A DNA stretch of 11,799 nt from Candidatus Aerophobus profundus SCGC AAA252-L23 (GCA_000402295.1 AQRW01000111.1:1-11799), one strand, 5' to 3'; counted from the first letter of the stretch, positions 1 to 7,327 are shown. Notes: generated from the letters alone by a model not told the origin. A program made the numbers and translations.

Positions 1-48
1 CCAATATGGCAATCTACTTTCAATTTCTCAGAGGTTAGAGTGCGTCAC

Positions 49-77
49 TTGATTTTGGCTTTGTTTTCTCTTATAAT
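49..77 (+). promoter_or_regulatory. Sigma70-like promoter for larB operon, possibly leaderless
   Basis: A -35 element TTGATT (49-54) is followed after exactly 17 bp by a perfect -10 TATAAT (72-77). Transcription would start about 7 bases after the -10, at 84-85, which is where the likely larB ATG (85) lies. The mRNA would therefore have no leader or almost none. This is seen in the sequence; use in the cell is inferred. No operator-like palindrome is visible around it. Confidence 0.6.
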
Positions 78-84
78 TATATCA

Positions 85-846
85 ATGGATGAAAAGAGAA
101 TCAGGCAGCTTTTAAGTCAGGTAAAGACGGGCCAGGTAGATGTCGAAGGAGCTCTAAAAAGGCTCAAGGGCTTTCCTTATGAGGATTTGGACTTTGCCCG
201 CATTGATACCCATCGTCATCTGCGGCGGGGATTTCCGGAAGTAATTTTTTGCCAGAATAAGACTGTTGAACAGGTGGTGGAAATTATCCGGAAAATGCAA
301 GAAAGCGAGGACAAAATTATGGCTACCCGCGCTTCACCGGAGGTTTTTCAGGCTATCGAGCAAGCAATTCCGCAAGCAATTTATTATCCTCAGGCCAGAA
401 TTGTTCTGGTGGGCCAGGAGCAGGAAATTGTCGACTGCTCCCGCTTTATTCTGGTAATTACTGCCGGAACCGGAGACATTTTGGTGGCCGAGGAAGCCGC
501 GGTAACGGCCCGGATTATGGGTAATATAGTTAAAACTCTTTATGATGTGGGAGTAGCCGGAGTTCATCGCCTTCTGGATAAGAATAACCTATTAACCCAG
601 GCTAATGTTTTAATTGTGGTGGCGGGAATGGAGGGAGCTCTTCCCAGCGTAGTGGGGGGACTGGTGGCTAAGCCAGTAATTGCTTTACCTACCAGCGTGG
701 GCTACGGAGTTAGTTTGGGAGGTCTGGCGGCTCTTATGGGAATGCTTAATAGCTGTGTCCCCGGAGTAGCGGTGGTTAATATTGACAATGGTTTTGGGGC
801 AGGTTATTTAGCCAGTTTGATTAATGGGATGAATACCAAAAAATGA
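85..846 (+). CDS. larB: LarB, nickel-pincer cofactor biosynthesis carboxylase/hydrolase
   Basis: LarB carboxylates the pyridinium ring of nicotinic acid adenine dinucleotide and hydrolyses the phosphoanhydride, giving the dicarboxylated mononucleotide used by LarE; this is the first step to the nickel-pincer nucleotide. With the ATG at 85 the protein is 253 aa, the family's usual length. The N-terminal region has the typical PYEDLDFARID segment (31-41). The C-terminal half is the PurE/AIR-carboxylase-like domain, with AGTGD (127-131), GMEGALPSV (181-189), a glycine-rich stretch around 205-220, and Cys224 in LNSCVPGV, which should match the essential Cys221 of Lactiplantibacillus LarB. A GTG at 40 with GAGG 5 bases upstream would add 15 hydrophobic residues not expected in this cytoplasmic family. 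ATG85 fits family alignment and the promoter but has no Shine-Dalgarno. Function is sure; the start is less so. Confidence 0.93.
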   Translation: MDEKRIRQLLSQVKTGQVDVEGALKRLKGFPYEDLDFARIDTHRHLRRGFPEVIFCQNKTVEQVVEIIRKMQESEDKIMATRASPEVFQAIEQAIPQAIYYPQARIVLVGQEQEIVDCSRFILVITAGTGDILVAEEAAVTARIMGNIVKTLYDVGVAGVHRLLDKNNLLTQANVLIVVAGMEGALPSVVGGLVAKPVIALPTSVGYGVSLGGLAALMGMLNSCVPGVAVVNIDNGFGAGYLASLINGMNTKK

Positions 847-2027
847 AAATTGCTTATTTTGATTGTTTTTCTGGTATCAGCGGAGATATGATTCTGGGTG
901 CCCTAATAGACACCGGGATAGAAGTGGAAGAACTAACCAAGAGTCTGGCTCAGTTAAATGTTTCTGGTTACCAAATTAAAGTCAGCCGGGTGGCCCGGGG
1001 GGCCATTACCGCCACTCACGTTGAGGTTCTCACTGGTGAAGAAAAAGCTGAAAGAAACCTGAACGATATTTACGATATTTTGGAGCAATCACATCTGGAG
1101 GGGGAAATTGTTCAACAATGCCGCCAGGTTTTTCTTAATTTAGCCCGGGCCGAAGCCAAAGTGCATAACAAAGGGATTGAAGAAATTCACTTTCACGAAG
1201 TGGGGGCTCTGGATACTATTGTTGATGTGGCGGGAAGTTTGATTGGTCTCAAGAAGCTGGGGGTGGGCAAGGTTTATGCTTCGCCCCTCAGGGTAGGCTC
1301 CGGTTCGGTTAAATGTAGACATGGTGAGCTTCCTCTCCCAGCTCCGGCTACTCTGGAGCTACTTAAAGGAGTCCCGATCTACTCTACGGGGACTTCGGCT
1401 GAGCTGGTTACGCCCACGGGAGCCGCCATTCTTACCACTCTGTGTGACCGGTTTGGTCCTTTTCCCACCCTACGTTTGGAGAAGGTGGGCTACGGTGCCG
1501 GAAGCCGCCAGTTGAATTTTCCTAATGTGCTCCGCCTTTCAATCGGAGAGATTTCTTTGGAGTATGATGAAGACCTAATTCTAATACTCGAGACCGACAT
1601 AGACGATATGAACCCGGAATTATATGATTATCTTTCAAGTCAACTTTTGGAAAAAGGTGCCCTAGATGTATCCTTGATTCCCACCCAGATGAAGAAAAAT
1701 CGTCCGGGAATCCGCCTCAGCGTTTTGGGTCCTCTCCAGAAACAGGAAAGACTACTTGAGATAATCTTTCGGGAAACTACTACCCTGGGGGTGAGAATCT
1801 CCGAGGTTAGAAGGAAAAAGCTAAGAAGACAGATTAAGACAGTGGATACCTCTCTGGGAAAAGTGAGAGTTAAAGAGATATTTCGGGGAGATAAAAGAAC
1901 CGCCCTGACGCCTGAGTATGAGGATTGTTCCAAAATTGCCCGGGAGAAAAATCTTCCTCTTAGAATAGTTTACCAGACTGTGCAGGAGGAAGCAGAAAAA
2001 AAACTTCGAGGAAGGGATGGCTTATAA
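843..2027 (+). CDS. larC: LarC, nickel insertion protein for the pincer cofactor
   Basis: LarC is the CTP-dependent cyclometallase that inserts nickel into the bis-sulfurised pincer nucleotide. The 394-aa product opens with the family signature FDCFSGISGDMILGALIDTG (6-25), has HFHEVGALDTIVDV (116-129), and a C-terminal LarC2-type domain from about 245 with TDIDDMNPE (251-259) and MKKNRPG (283-289). In Lactiplantibacillus plantarum the two halves are joined by a programmed ribosomal frameshift; here they lie in one continuous frame. The ATG overlaps the larB stop (ATGA), so translation is probably coupled. LarE and the cofactor's client (LarA-type racemase/epimerase) are not in the window, so the pathway's purpose here cannot be read off. 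The 3' end overlaps a small ORF by 11 bases. Confidence 0.95.
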   Translation: MKIAYFDCFSGISGDMILGALIDTGIEVEELTKSLAQLNVSGYQIKVSRVARGAITATHVEVLTGEEKAERNLNDIYDILEQSHLEGEIVQQCRQVFLNLARAEAKVHNKGIEEIHFHEVGALDTIVDVAGSLIGLKKLGVGKVYASPLRVGSGSVKCRHGELPLPAPATLELLKGVPIYSTGTSAELVTPTGAAILTTLCDRFGPFPTLRLEKVGYGAGSRQLNFPNVLRLSIGEISLEYDEDLILILETDIDDMNPELYDYLSSQLLEKGALDVSLIPTQMKKNRPGIRLSVLGPLQKQERLLEIIFRETTTLGVRISEVRRKKLRRQIKTVDTSLGKVRVKEIFRGDKRTALTPEYEDCSKIAREKNLPLRIVYQTVQEEAEKKLRGRDGL

Positions 2028-2160
2028 GGGATACGCCGCTCGTTTTCCGGTAAGGAAACTGAATCGAAAGAGAGATTTTAAGAAGCGCCACGGACGTTTT
2101 ATTCCGCAAGCGAGGGTGGCTGGCCGCAAAAATAAAGGTATCTCCCGGCGGGGAAGATGA
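2017..2160 (+). CDS. Small, very basic 47-aa protein, function unknown
   Basis: This ORF starts with ATG inside the last 11 bases of larC in a different frame, and is preceded by GAGGAAGGG (2008-2016), a usable if close Shine-Dalgarno. It encodes 47 aa starting MAYKGYAARFPVRKLNRK and ending NKGISRRGR. Eighteen residues are Lys or Arg (7 K, 11 R) and one is acidic (Asp20), with no Cys, no Trp and no membrane segment. Such composition suits an RNA- or DNA-binding protein, possibly ribosome-associated, but I do not recognise a family. The position between larC and tmk in the same direction and the overlapping start favour a coupled gene. Against it: a frame of this length can occur by chance, and the opposite strand is open too. 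No function is assigned. Confidence 0.42.
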   Translation: MAYKGYAARFPVRKLNRKRDFKKRHGRFIPQARVAGRKNKGISRRGR

Positions 2161-2174
2161 AAAACCCACTGGAT

Positions 2175-2272
2175 TAAGAAAATGGGAGGCTAAAGCCTCC
2201 CCTACCCAATGAGGGTGACTTCAATCGCCCATTTCTGTCATTGCGAGGAGCACAGCGACGTGGCCATCTCAT
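2175..2272 (+). repeat. Composite intergenic repeat, copy A
   Basis: Three modules are seen: (i) a 7-bp perfect hairpin GGGAGGC-TAAA-GCCTCCC (2184-2201) followed by CCTACCC; (ii) GAGGGTGACTTCAATCGCCC (2211-2230), a degraded version of the hairpin in copy B; (iii) GTCATTGCGAGGAGC (2237-2251) running to ATCTCAT (2266-2272). Copy C at 9248 shares modules i and iii, including flanking TAAGAAAATGGG. The copy fills the gap between the small ORF and tmk. The hairpin lacks a T-run directly after it, so it is not an obvious intrinsic terminator. It resembles short dispersed non-coding repeats (MITE- or REP-like). Confidence 0.75.
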
Positions 2273-2304
2273 AAATTTCGCTGGCTCAAGAGAAGGTAGA
2301 AAAA

Positions 2305-2916
2305 TTGTTCATTAGTTTAGAAGGGATTGATAAAAGTGGTAAAACCACCCAGGGTTTACATTTAAATAATTTTCTCAAAAAGAAGGGTTGCCGGGTTATT
2401 TATACTGCTGAGCCAGGGGGTACCTCCCTGGGAGAAGAAATTGAGAAAATTCTCCTGGAAGGTAGTCAAAGAGAGATGGATAAGATAACGGAAATGTGTC
2501 TTTATTTAGCCGATAGAGCGGAGCACATAAGAGAAGTGATTAAGCCAGCCTTGCTGCGGGGAGAAATAGTCATTTCCGACCGCTATGCGGATGCCACGGT
2601 GGCCTACCAGGGATACGGGCGGGGAATAAAGGTTGCCTGGATAGAAAGTCTTAATCGAAAAATAACCGGGGGAGTTTTCCCTGAATTGACCTTTCTTTTA
2701 GATATAGATCCAGAACTGGCCTCAAGGAGAGGTCCATCAACAGACAGAATGGAGGCGGAAAATCTCAATTTTCATAAAAGGGTTAGAGAAGGATACCTCA
2801 AGATTGCCAGATCTAACCCCGAGAGAGTGAAAATCATTCGGGCGGAAGAAAAACCGGAAGAAATCAGCCTTCGTATAGAGAAAATCGTCCTTAAAGAACT
2901 GTCGAGGGAGGATTAA
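2305..2916 (+). CDS. tmk: Thymidylate kinase
   Basis: It phosphorylates dTMP to dTDP with ATP, an essential cytoplasmic step of dTTP synthesis. The 203 aa match the family length. Visible motifs are the P-loop GIDKSGKTT (7-15), AEPGGT (35-40), RAEHI (71-75), the DRY motif (92-94) followed by DATVAYQGYGRG (96-107), and a lid region around 141-150. Lys10 replaces the Gly usual in GxDGxGKT, and Ala35 replaces Arg in the common REPGGT; both lie in otherwise well-kept motifs, so activity is expected. The start is a TTG at 2305 with AAGGT seven bases upstream; no in-frame ATG is nearby and MFISLEGID is the normal family N-terminus. It stands 4 bases ahead of holB, a common pairing. Confidence 0.95.
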   Translation: MFISLEGIDKSGKTTQGLHLNNFLKKKGCRVIYTAEPGGTSLGEEIEKILLEGSQREMDKITEMCLYLADRAEHIREVIKPALLRGEIVISDRYADATVAYQGYGRGIKVAWIESLNRKITGGVFPELTFLLDIDPELASRRGPSTDRMEAENLNFHKRVREGYLKIARSNPERVKIIRAEEKPEEISLRIEKIVLKELSRED

Positions 2917-2920
2917 TTAT

Positions 2921-3907
2921 TTGGCGTTCAAAGATATATTAGGACAGGATCAGGCCATAAAAGCTCTCCAGAGTGATTTAGCCAGAGACAGCATTTATGG
3001 GACTTATCTTTTTACCGGTCCCGAGGGAGTGGGGAAAAAACTGACTGCTCTTAACTTTGCCAAGGTACTGAATTGTAAAAATGGAAAAGGAGAAAGTTGC
3101 GATGTTTGTTCCTCCTGTCAGAAAATTGACCGCTTTGAGCATCCCGATGTTTACTCAGTACAACCGATAGGAAACGTCATTAAGATTGAGCAGAGCAGAG
3201 CTCTTCAGGAAAGGATTAAATACAAACCTTATCAGGGGGAGAAAAAAGTTTTCATCATCGAGCAAGCCGAGAAGATGACTCCCCAGACAGCTAATTCACT
3301 ACTTAAAACTCTGGAAGAGCCGCCTTCTCATGCGGTAATAATCCTGCTCTCTACCCGGAGGCAAGAAGTTCTCTCTACCATTCTCTCCCGCAGCCGAATG
3401 ATTGAGTTCTTTCCTCTTGACTCTGCTCAGGTAGAATCTATTCTCCGGAAGGAATACCCGGATATCTCCCAAAAAGCTCCTCTTATGGCCAGACTGGCTC
3501 GGGGAAGACCGGGAGAAGCTCTGCGTCTAGCCAGGGACGATAAGTTTCTTCAGGAGAGAGAAGAGCTTCTCTCTCAGTTAACCCGCATGAGAAGCCTAAA
3601 GAGTATTTTTGAATTTTCTAACAAATGGGCTAACTATAGCCGAGATGATCTGGAGAAGATACTTGATCTTATTGAGGGCTGGTTCCGGGACATTATCATC
3701 TTCAAACTGGGCGGCCAGAAAGAGATAATTAATCTGGATAAAGAGGAAGACTTGAGGAAATTGAAGGACAACTATTTCCTTTCCTCTCTTTGCCGACTAC
3801 CGGAGATAACCACTAAAACAAGAAAATTCTTGAGAGCCAATGTAGGAGTTCAGTTGAGCCTAGAGAATTTGGGTATTGAGTTAGTGAAACTTTACTGGAA
3901 TGCCTAA
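2921..3907 (+). CDS. holB: DNA polymerase III delta' subunit (clamp loader)
   Basis: Delta' is the stator subunit of the clamp loader that opens and loads the beta clamp. The 328-aa protein begins with FKDILGQDQAIKAL (3-16), has a Walker A-like GPEGVGKK (33-40), a zinc-binding cysteine cluster C52, C60, C63, C66, a DEAE-box equivalent IIEQAEKM (112-119), and ANSLLKTLEEPPSHAVIIL (124-142). Walker A ends GKK instead of GKT/S, and the usual SRC arginine-finger motif reads SRS (156-158), with Arg kept. Delta' often lacks ATPase activity, so this suits delta' better than tau/gamma (DnaX), as does the lack of a long C-terminal extension. The TTG start is set by GGAGGA (2907-2912) eight bases before it, inside the end of tmk. 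Confidence 0.92.
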   Translation: MAFKDILGQDQAIKALQSDLARDSIYGTYLFTGPEGVGKKLTALNFAKVLNCKNGKGESCDVCSSCQKIDRFEHPDVYSVQPIGNVIKIEQSRALQERIKYKPYQGEKKVFIIEQAEKMTPQTANSLLKTLEEPPSHAVIILLSTRRQEVLSTILSRSRMIEFFPLDSAQVESILRKEYPDISQKAPLMARLARGRPGEALRLARDDKFLQEREELLSQLTRMRSLKSIFEFSNKWANYSRDDLEKILDLIEGWFRDIIIFKLGGQKEIINLDKEEDLRKLKDNYFLSSLCRLPEITTKTRKFLRANVGVQLSLENLGIELVKLYWNA

Positions 3908-3938
3908 CTTGGCAGTCCTTCTTACTATAAAGAATCAT

Positions 3939-4778
3939 TTATCCCTTGACGGCTCCCAGGGTCAGTCCCCTTACGAGATACCGTTGGACAAATAAAGCAA
4001 TGATCATGGGTAAGCTGATAGTCAGTAATACCCGTACCGCTACATACCAAAATTGAACACCTCTGGTGTGCTCAGCCCCGGCAATCAAAACCGGCATCAA
4101 GGTGGCTTGATCGTAAGACAAACTTAAAGCAAATATAAACTCATTCCACACCATAGCCAGACAGATTATCCCTACAGCTATTAAACCGCCACTGGCCAGA
4201 GGCAAGGCTATTTTGTAGAATATTTGTCCGTAGGAGGCTCCGTCCACTAAAGCGGCGTCAGTTAACTCGCTAGGAATTCCCCGAAAACTCTCCCGCATAA
4301 TGATCACGGCAAAGGGTAAGGTAAAAGTAACATTTATCAAAATTAAAGCATAGAGAGTATCTATGAGCTTAAGGGATCTCATTAGCATAAAGAAAGGAAC
4401 GATAAAAACCACGGGGGGCATTACTCTTTGGGAGAGGAACCAGATAGTGATATCCTGGTTTTTCATCTTGTGAAATTTAAAACTAGCCAGGGAGAAAGCT
4501 GCCAATGTTCCAATGCAGAGAACAATACCGGTGCTACACACGGAGACAATAGCGCTATTGCTCAGAGCTCTTCTAGTTTCCCAATTACCTAATTCTTCCG
4601 TCCAGTTGGCCACAGTGGGTTTGAATTGAAGAAAAGGGATCCAGGATCCGGCAAAAGTGTCCAGAGGAATCTTAATTGAGTTAATTATGGCCCAATACAA
4701 AGGGAAACAAAATATAGCTAATATGAGGGCAGTTATTAGGTAACGCCTGACCTTTTGTAGAGGTTTTGGTTTTCTCAT
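3939..4778 (-). CDS. ABC sugar transporter permease 2 (MalG type)
   Basis: This is the second membrane subunit of a carbohydrate ABC importer. The 279 aa show six likely membrane helices (about 12-33, 72-97, 112-132, 140-162, 195-215, 247-265). The EAA loop that contacts the ATPase is canonical: DAALVDGASYGQIFYKIALP (174-193). The C-terminus RGLTLGAVKG is typical of MalG-like proteins. The ATG is 22 bases after the permease 1 stop, and AGGGAGA (plus-strand 4786-4792) sits seven bases before it, in the loop between AATTAT and ATAATT half-repeats. It ends 31 bases from the convergent holB stop, and I see no strong terminator in that gap. The exact substrate is unknown. Confidence 0.92.
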   Translation of the reverse strand: MRKPKPLQKVRRYLITALILAIFCFPLYWAIINSIKIPLDTFAGSWIPFLQFKPTVANWTEELGNWETRRALSNSAIVSVCSTGIVLCIGTLAAFSLASFKFHKMKNQDITIWFLSQRVMPPVVFIVPFFMLMRSLKLIDTLYALILINVTFTLPFAVIIMRESFRGIPSELTDAALVDGASYGQIFYKIALPLASGGLIAVGIICLAMVWNEFIFALSLSYDQATLMPVLIAGAEHTRGVQFWYVAVRVLLTISLPMIIALFVQRYLVRGLTLGAVKG

Positions 4779-4800
4779 AATTATTTCTCCCTATAATTAC

Positions 4801-5655
4801 TTATTCATAAACCCTACGAAGTTGTTTAAAGAATATAATGACAATGCACATTACGATAGCTAACAAAATGAGGGACAAGGCTGAGGCGGACCCAAAGTCA
4901 AAATTCTTTAAAGCTGTTCGATAGACCAACAGCGGGTAAACCTCGGTAGATGTTCCCGGGCCTCCCAGAAGCAAACTATAAGGAATATCAAATACCTTAA
5001 ATCCTTCTACTAATCTCAAGGCTATGACAATTCCCAGAACGGGAAGAAGAAGAGGCAGGGTAATATGTTGGAAGATCTGAAGCTCCGAGTTGGTATCCAT
5101 ATAAGCGGCCTCGTAAATCTCCTCGGAGATAGTATGAAATCCCGCTAAGAAAACCAAGAAGCAAAATGGTGTCCAGATCCAGACGTCCAGTAAAATAACC
5201 GATACTTTAGCCCAGAAAGGATGGGAGAGCCAGGGTACATGGATATTAAAGAGGGAAAGAATCATATTGATCGGACCGCTAGTCTCGTAAAAAAGGGTAA
5301 TACCCAGATATCCAACGGCCACCGGGGTAGCAAACAAAGGTAAAGTTATCAAAGCTCTGAATAGTTTGTCTCCCTGTACTTCTCTATTAAAGTGCCAGGC
5401 AAAAAGCAGTCCCAAGAGTATTTCCAGGCCCACGGCAACGAGCACAATGGAGAAAGTGGTCTGTAAGGATCCCCAAAATCGCGGATAAGTAAAAGCCTGA
5501 ACGAAGTTTCTTCCTCCCACAAAGGATTCTCCTCTCCCCAGGCGGTAAGAGAAAAAACTCAATCTAACGCTATAAATGAGGGGAAAAATGGTAAAAGCAA
5601 GGACCCATATTACTGCCGGAAGCAAGAAAGCAAACTTTATTTGATTTTTCTTCAT
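4801..5655 (-). CDS. ABC sugar transporter permease 1 (MalF/UgpA type)
   Basis: This is the first membrane subunit of the same importer. The 284 aa begin with a helix at about 8-28; further helices are likely near 68-88, 102-124, 150-171, 202-216 and 257-277. There is no large MalF-style periplasmic domain, as usual for UgpA/LacF-type members. The EAA loop reads EAAYMDTNSELQIFQHITLP (182-201). The D-G-A of the consensus is D-T-N here (187-189), so the conserved glycine is missing, unlike in the partner permease. Its ATG follows a perfect hairpin by 15 bases of purine-rich sequence with only a weak Shine-Dalgarno. It is likely co-transcribed with its neighbours. Confidence 0.92.
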   Translation of the reverse strand: MKKNQIKFAFLLPAVIWVLAFTIFPLIYSVRLSFFSYRLGRGESFVGGRNFVQAFTYPRFWGSLQTTFSIVLVAVGLEILLGLLFAWHFNREVQGDKLFRALITLPLFATPVAVGYLGITLFYETSGPINMILSLFNIHVPWLSHPFWAKVSVILLDVWIWTPFCFLVFLAGFHTISEEIYEAAYMDTNSELQIFQHITLPLLLPVLGIVIALRLVEGFKVFDIPYSLLLGGPGTSTEVYPLLVYRTALKNFDFGSASALSLILLAIVMCIVIIFFKQLRRVYE

Positions 5656-5670
5656 CTTTACTCTCTCTTT

Positions 5671-5711
5671 GCTCTTAACGGAGAAGGTTCAAGACCTTCT
5701 CCGTTAAGAGC
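5671..5711 (-). promoter_or_regulatory. Perfect 18-bp intercistronic hairpin
   Basis: Arms 5671-5688 and 5694-5711 are exactly complementary over 18 bp (ending GAGAAGGT / ACCTTCTC) around the 5-base loop 5689-5693. The hairpin lies in the 84-bp gap between the binding-protein gene and permease 1. On the transcribed (minus) strand it is followed by AAAGAGAGAG, not a T-run, so it is not a standard intrinsic terminator. By analogy with the malE-malF gap of E. coli, it probably protects the upstream message from 3' exonucleases or limits read-through, raising binding protein over permease. That role is inferred. Confidence 0.8.
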
Positions 5712-5739
5712 ATGATCAACTTTACCGCTAAAGGTTATA

Positions 5740-7323
5740 TTACTTAGTATAACCGATAGCCTTTTGATACAATTTTATCTGTTCATCTCTACCCAATCTC
5801 TCGGTAGTTCGCTCCCATTCATCATATGTTTTTTGAAGAGCTTCTTCTGGAGAACAGGTTCCCGTTACCGCCTCGGAGAGGTGAACATCTAAGGCAGTGT
5901 CATACTCAACAGTTCCCGGGATTCGCATATAGGGATACATCAGAGAAGAGTAGAAATTCTTGTAGAATCCAGTGGTATACTCTTTGGCATCCTCCGCGTC
6001 CCAACCAGTAGCTACGTAACTTTCAACCTTGGCTGGCCCATAAGGCTCAATGAATACAAAGGTTCTTCCCGGGTCTACCCCTGTCCAACCGGTGGAGGCG
6101 TTCCAGAAATTAGCTTCTTTGGTAGCCATGAAGGATAAGAAATCGTAAGTTGCCTCTGGATGTTTGGAAAAAGCAGAGATCACCCCTGCCCAACTTCCAC
6201 CAGTGGTATTCCCCACAAGATTAGGTCTCTTAAAAGTTATCCACTCACCACCAACGGGATTATATGATTTGAGAGTCCCCGGAAGAGAAGAACATCCCAA
6301 TTTTCCTCTGACTACTGATTTTGTCTCATCCTGAGCTAAGGAGCCTAAATCACCCCAAGTGAAAGAGAAAACCGCATCTCCTCTCAAGAAGCAATCCCAG
6401 GCTTCACCCAGACTCCAGCTTAAAGCTGCTCGGGGTCCACAATCCCTTAAAGCCACGAGCATTTTTAGAGCTTCCAGGTGACCAGGGGAAGTAATCAAGG
6501 GTTTCATGGTTTCCGGATCGAACCACCATAAATTGGGGTTTACCGGGTTTATCAGATAGGAAGCTGACATTGATTCGAAATGGAACATTCCCTGTCCGCC
6601 AACTTTTAGATGCATGGCGATACCGTAATCTACTTTTCCATCATTATCCCAATCCCAACCGTTGAAATATTCAGCGATATCTTTTAGTTCGTCCCAGGTA
6701 GAGGGAGGTACGGGCATTTCGTAGCCATACTTTTCCCAAAACCCTTTTTTATAGTCGGGATTGTTCAAAATATCCTTGCGATAGTAAAGAATTTGACCAT
6801 CGCAATCATTAGGGACAACGTACCATTTTTCTCCCCAAGTGTGCAGAGTTTTCAAAGCTGGAGAACAGGTTGCTGTATCCCATTGAGGAAAACGTGGATC
6901 TTTCATAAACTTATCTATAGGGACAATATAGTTGTTTTCCACTAACTGTCCCACCCAGAATCCTCCAGCCATAACACTATCATATTTACCGGTTCCGGTA
7001 AGGCAATCAATCCAAAATTTCTCAAAGCATTCAGCATAAGGGATTTCCACAACCTTTACTCTTCCTCCGGTTTGCTCTCCCCATAACTCACCAAACATAT
7101 AGAGAGGTCCCGCTATGGGTCCTTCCCGACCGGCGGTGTTAACGGCTACCGTGATGGTGATTCCCTTGTAAGGTTTTGCCTTTACGTATGCTTGTCTTTC
7201 GGGAGTCATCCCCGCCTTAAGAAAAAGCTCTTTTTGCTCAGGAGTAAATGTGTATCCCCAGGCTAAGGTTGCTACCAGCGCAACTATCAGTAACCCACCT
7301 ATACCTATGGTCACTTTCCTCAT
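5740..7323 (-). CDS. Carbohydrate ABC transporter substrate-binding protein (family 1)
   Basis: This is the exported receptor that delivers a sugar or related solute to the two downstream permeases. Of 527 aa, residues 1-23 form a signal peptide (RK, hydrophobic core, AWG before a likely signal peptidase I site). There is no lipobox Cys, so it is expected to be soluble in the periplasm or uncleaved rather than a lipoprotein. The mature fold begins near ITITVAVN (55-62). DWDNDGKVD (224-232) fits a DxDxDGxxD calcium-binding loop, seen in this group of binding proteins. Tryptophans and aromatics in the second half suit a carbohydrate ligand. It is longer than the typical 400-450 aa. The start is set by AGGAGGT (plus-strand 7330-7336) six bases before the ATG. 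No ATPase gene follows the permeases, so a shared MsmX/UgpC-type ATPase elsewhere is likely. The ligand cannot be predicted. Confidence 0.9.
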   Translation of the reverse strand: MRKVTIGIGGLLIVALVATLAWGYTFTPEQKELFLKAGMTPERQAYVKAKPYKGITITVAVNTAGREGPIAGPLYMFGELWGEQTGGRVKVVEIPYAECFEKFWIDCLTGTGKYDSVMAGGFWVGQLVENNYIVPIDKFMKDPRFPQWDTATCSPALKTLHTWGEKWYVVPNDCDGQILYYRKDILNNPDYKKGFWEKYGYEMPVPPSTWDELKDIAEYFNGWDWDNDGKVDYGIAMHLKVGGQGMFHFESMSASYLINPVNPNLWWFDPETMKPLITSPGHLEALKMLVALRDCGPRAALSWSLGEAWDCFLRGDAVFSFTWGDLGSLAQDETKSVVRGKLGCSSLPGTLKSYNPVGGEWITFKRPNLVGNTTGGSWAGVISAFSKHPEATYDFLSFMATKEANFWNASTGWTGVDPGRTFVFIEPYGPAKVESYVATGWDAEDAKEYTTGFYKNFYSSLMYPYMRIPGTVEYDTALDVHLSEAVTGTCSPEEALQKTYDEWERTTERLGRDEQIKLYQKAIGYTK

Positions 7324-7327
7324 TTTT

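Noticed and set aside
40..84. GTG start at 40 giving a hydrophobic N-terminal extension on LarB
   Set aside because: It has GAGG upstream, but the 15 extra residues do not belong to the cytoplasmic LarB family, and the GTG would lie upstream of the predicted transcription start.
2184..2201. GGGAGGC-TAAA-GCCTCCC as a simple terminator after larC
   Set aside because: It is followed by CCTACCC, not a T-run, and recurs with flanks elsewhere, so it is a repeat module.
5671..5711. Hairpin after the binding-protein gene as an intrinsic terminator
   Set aside because: There is no T-run on either strand after the stem, and the permease genes downstream clearly belong with the binding protein.
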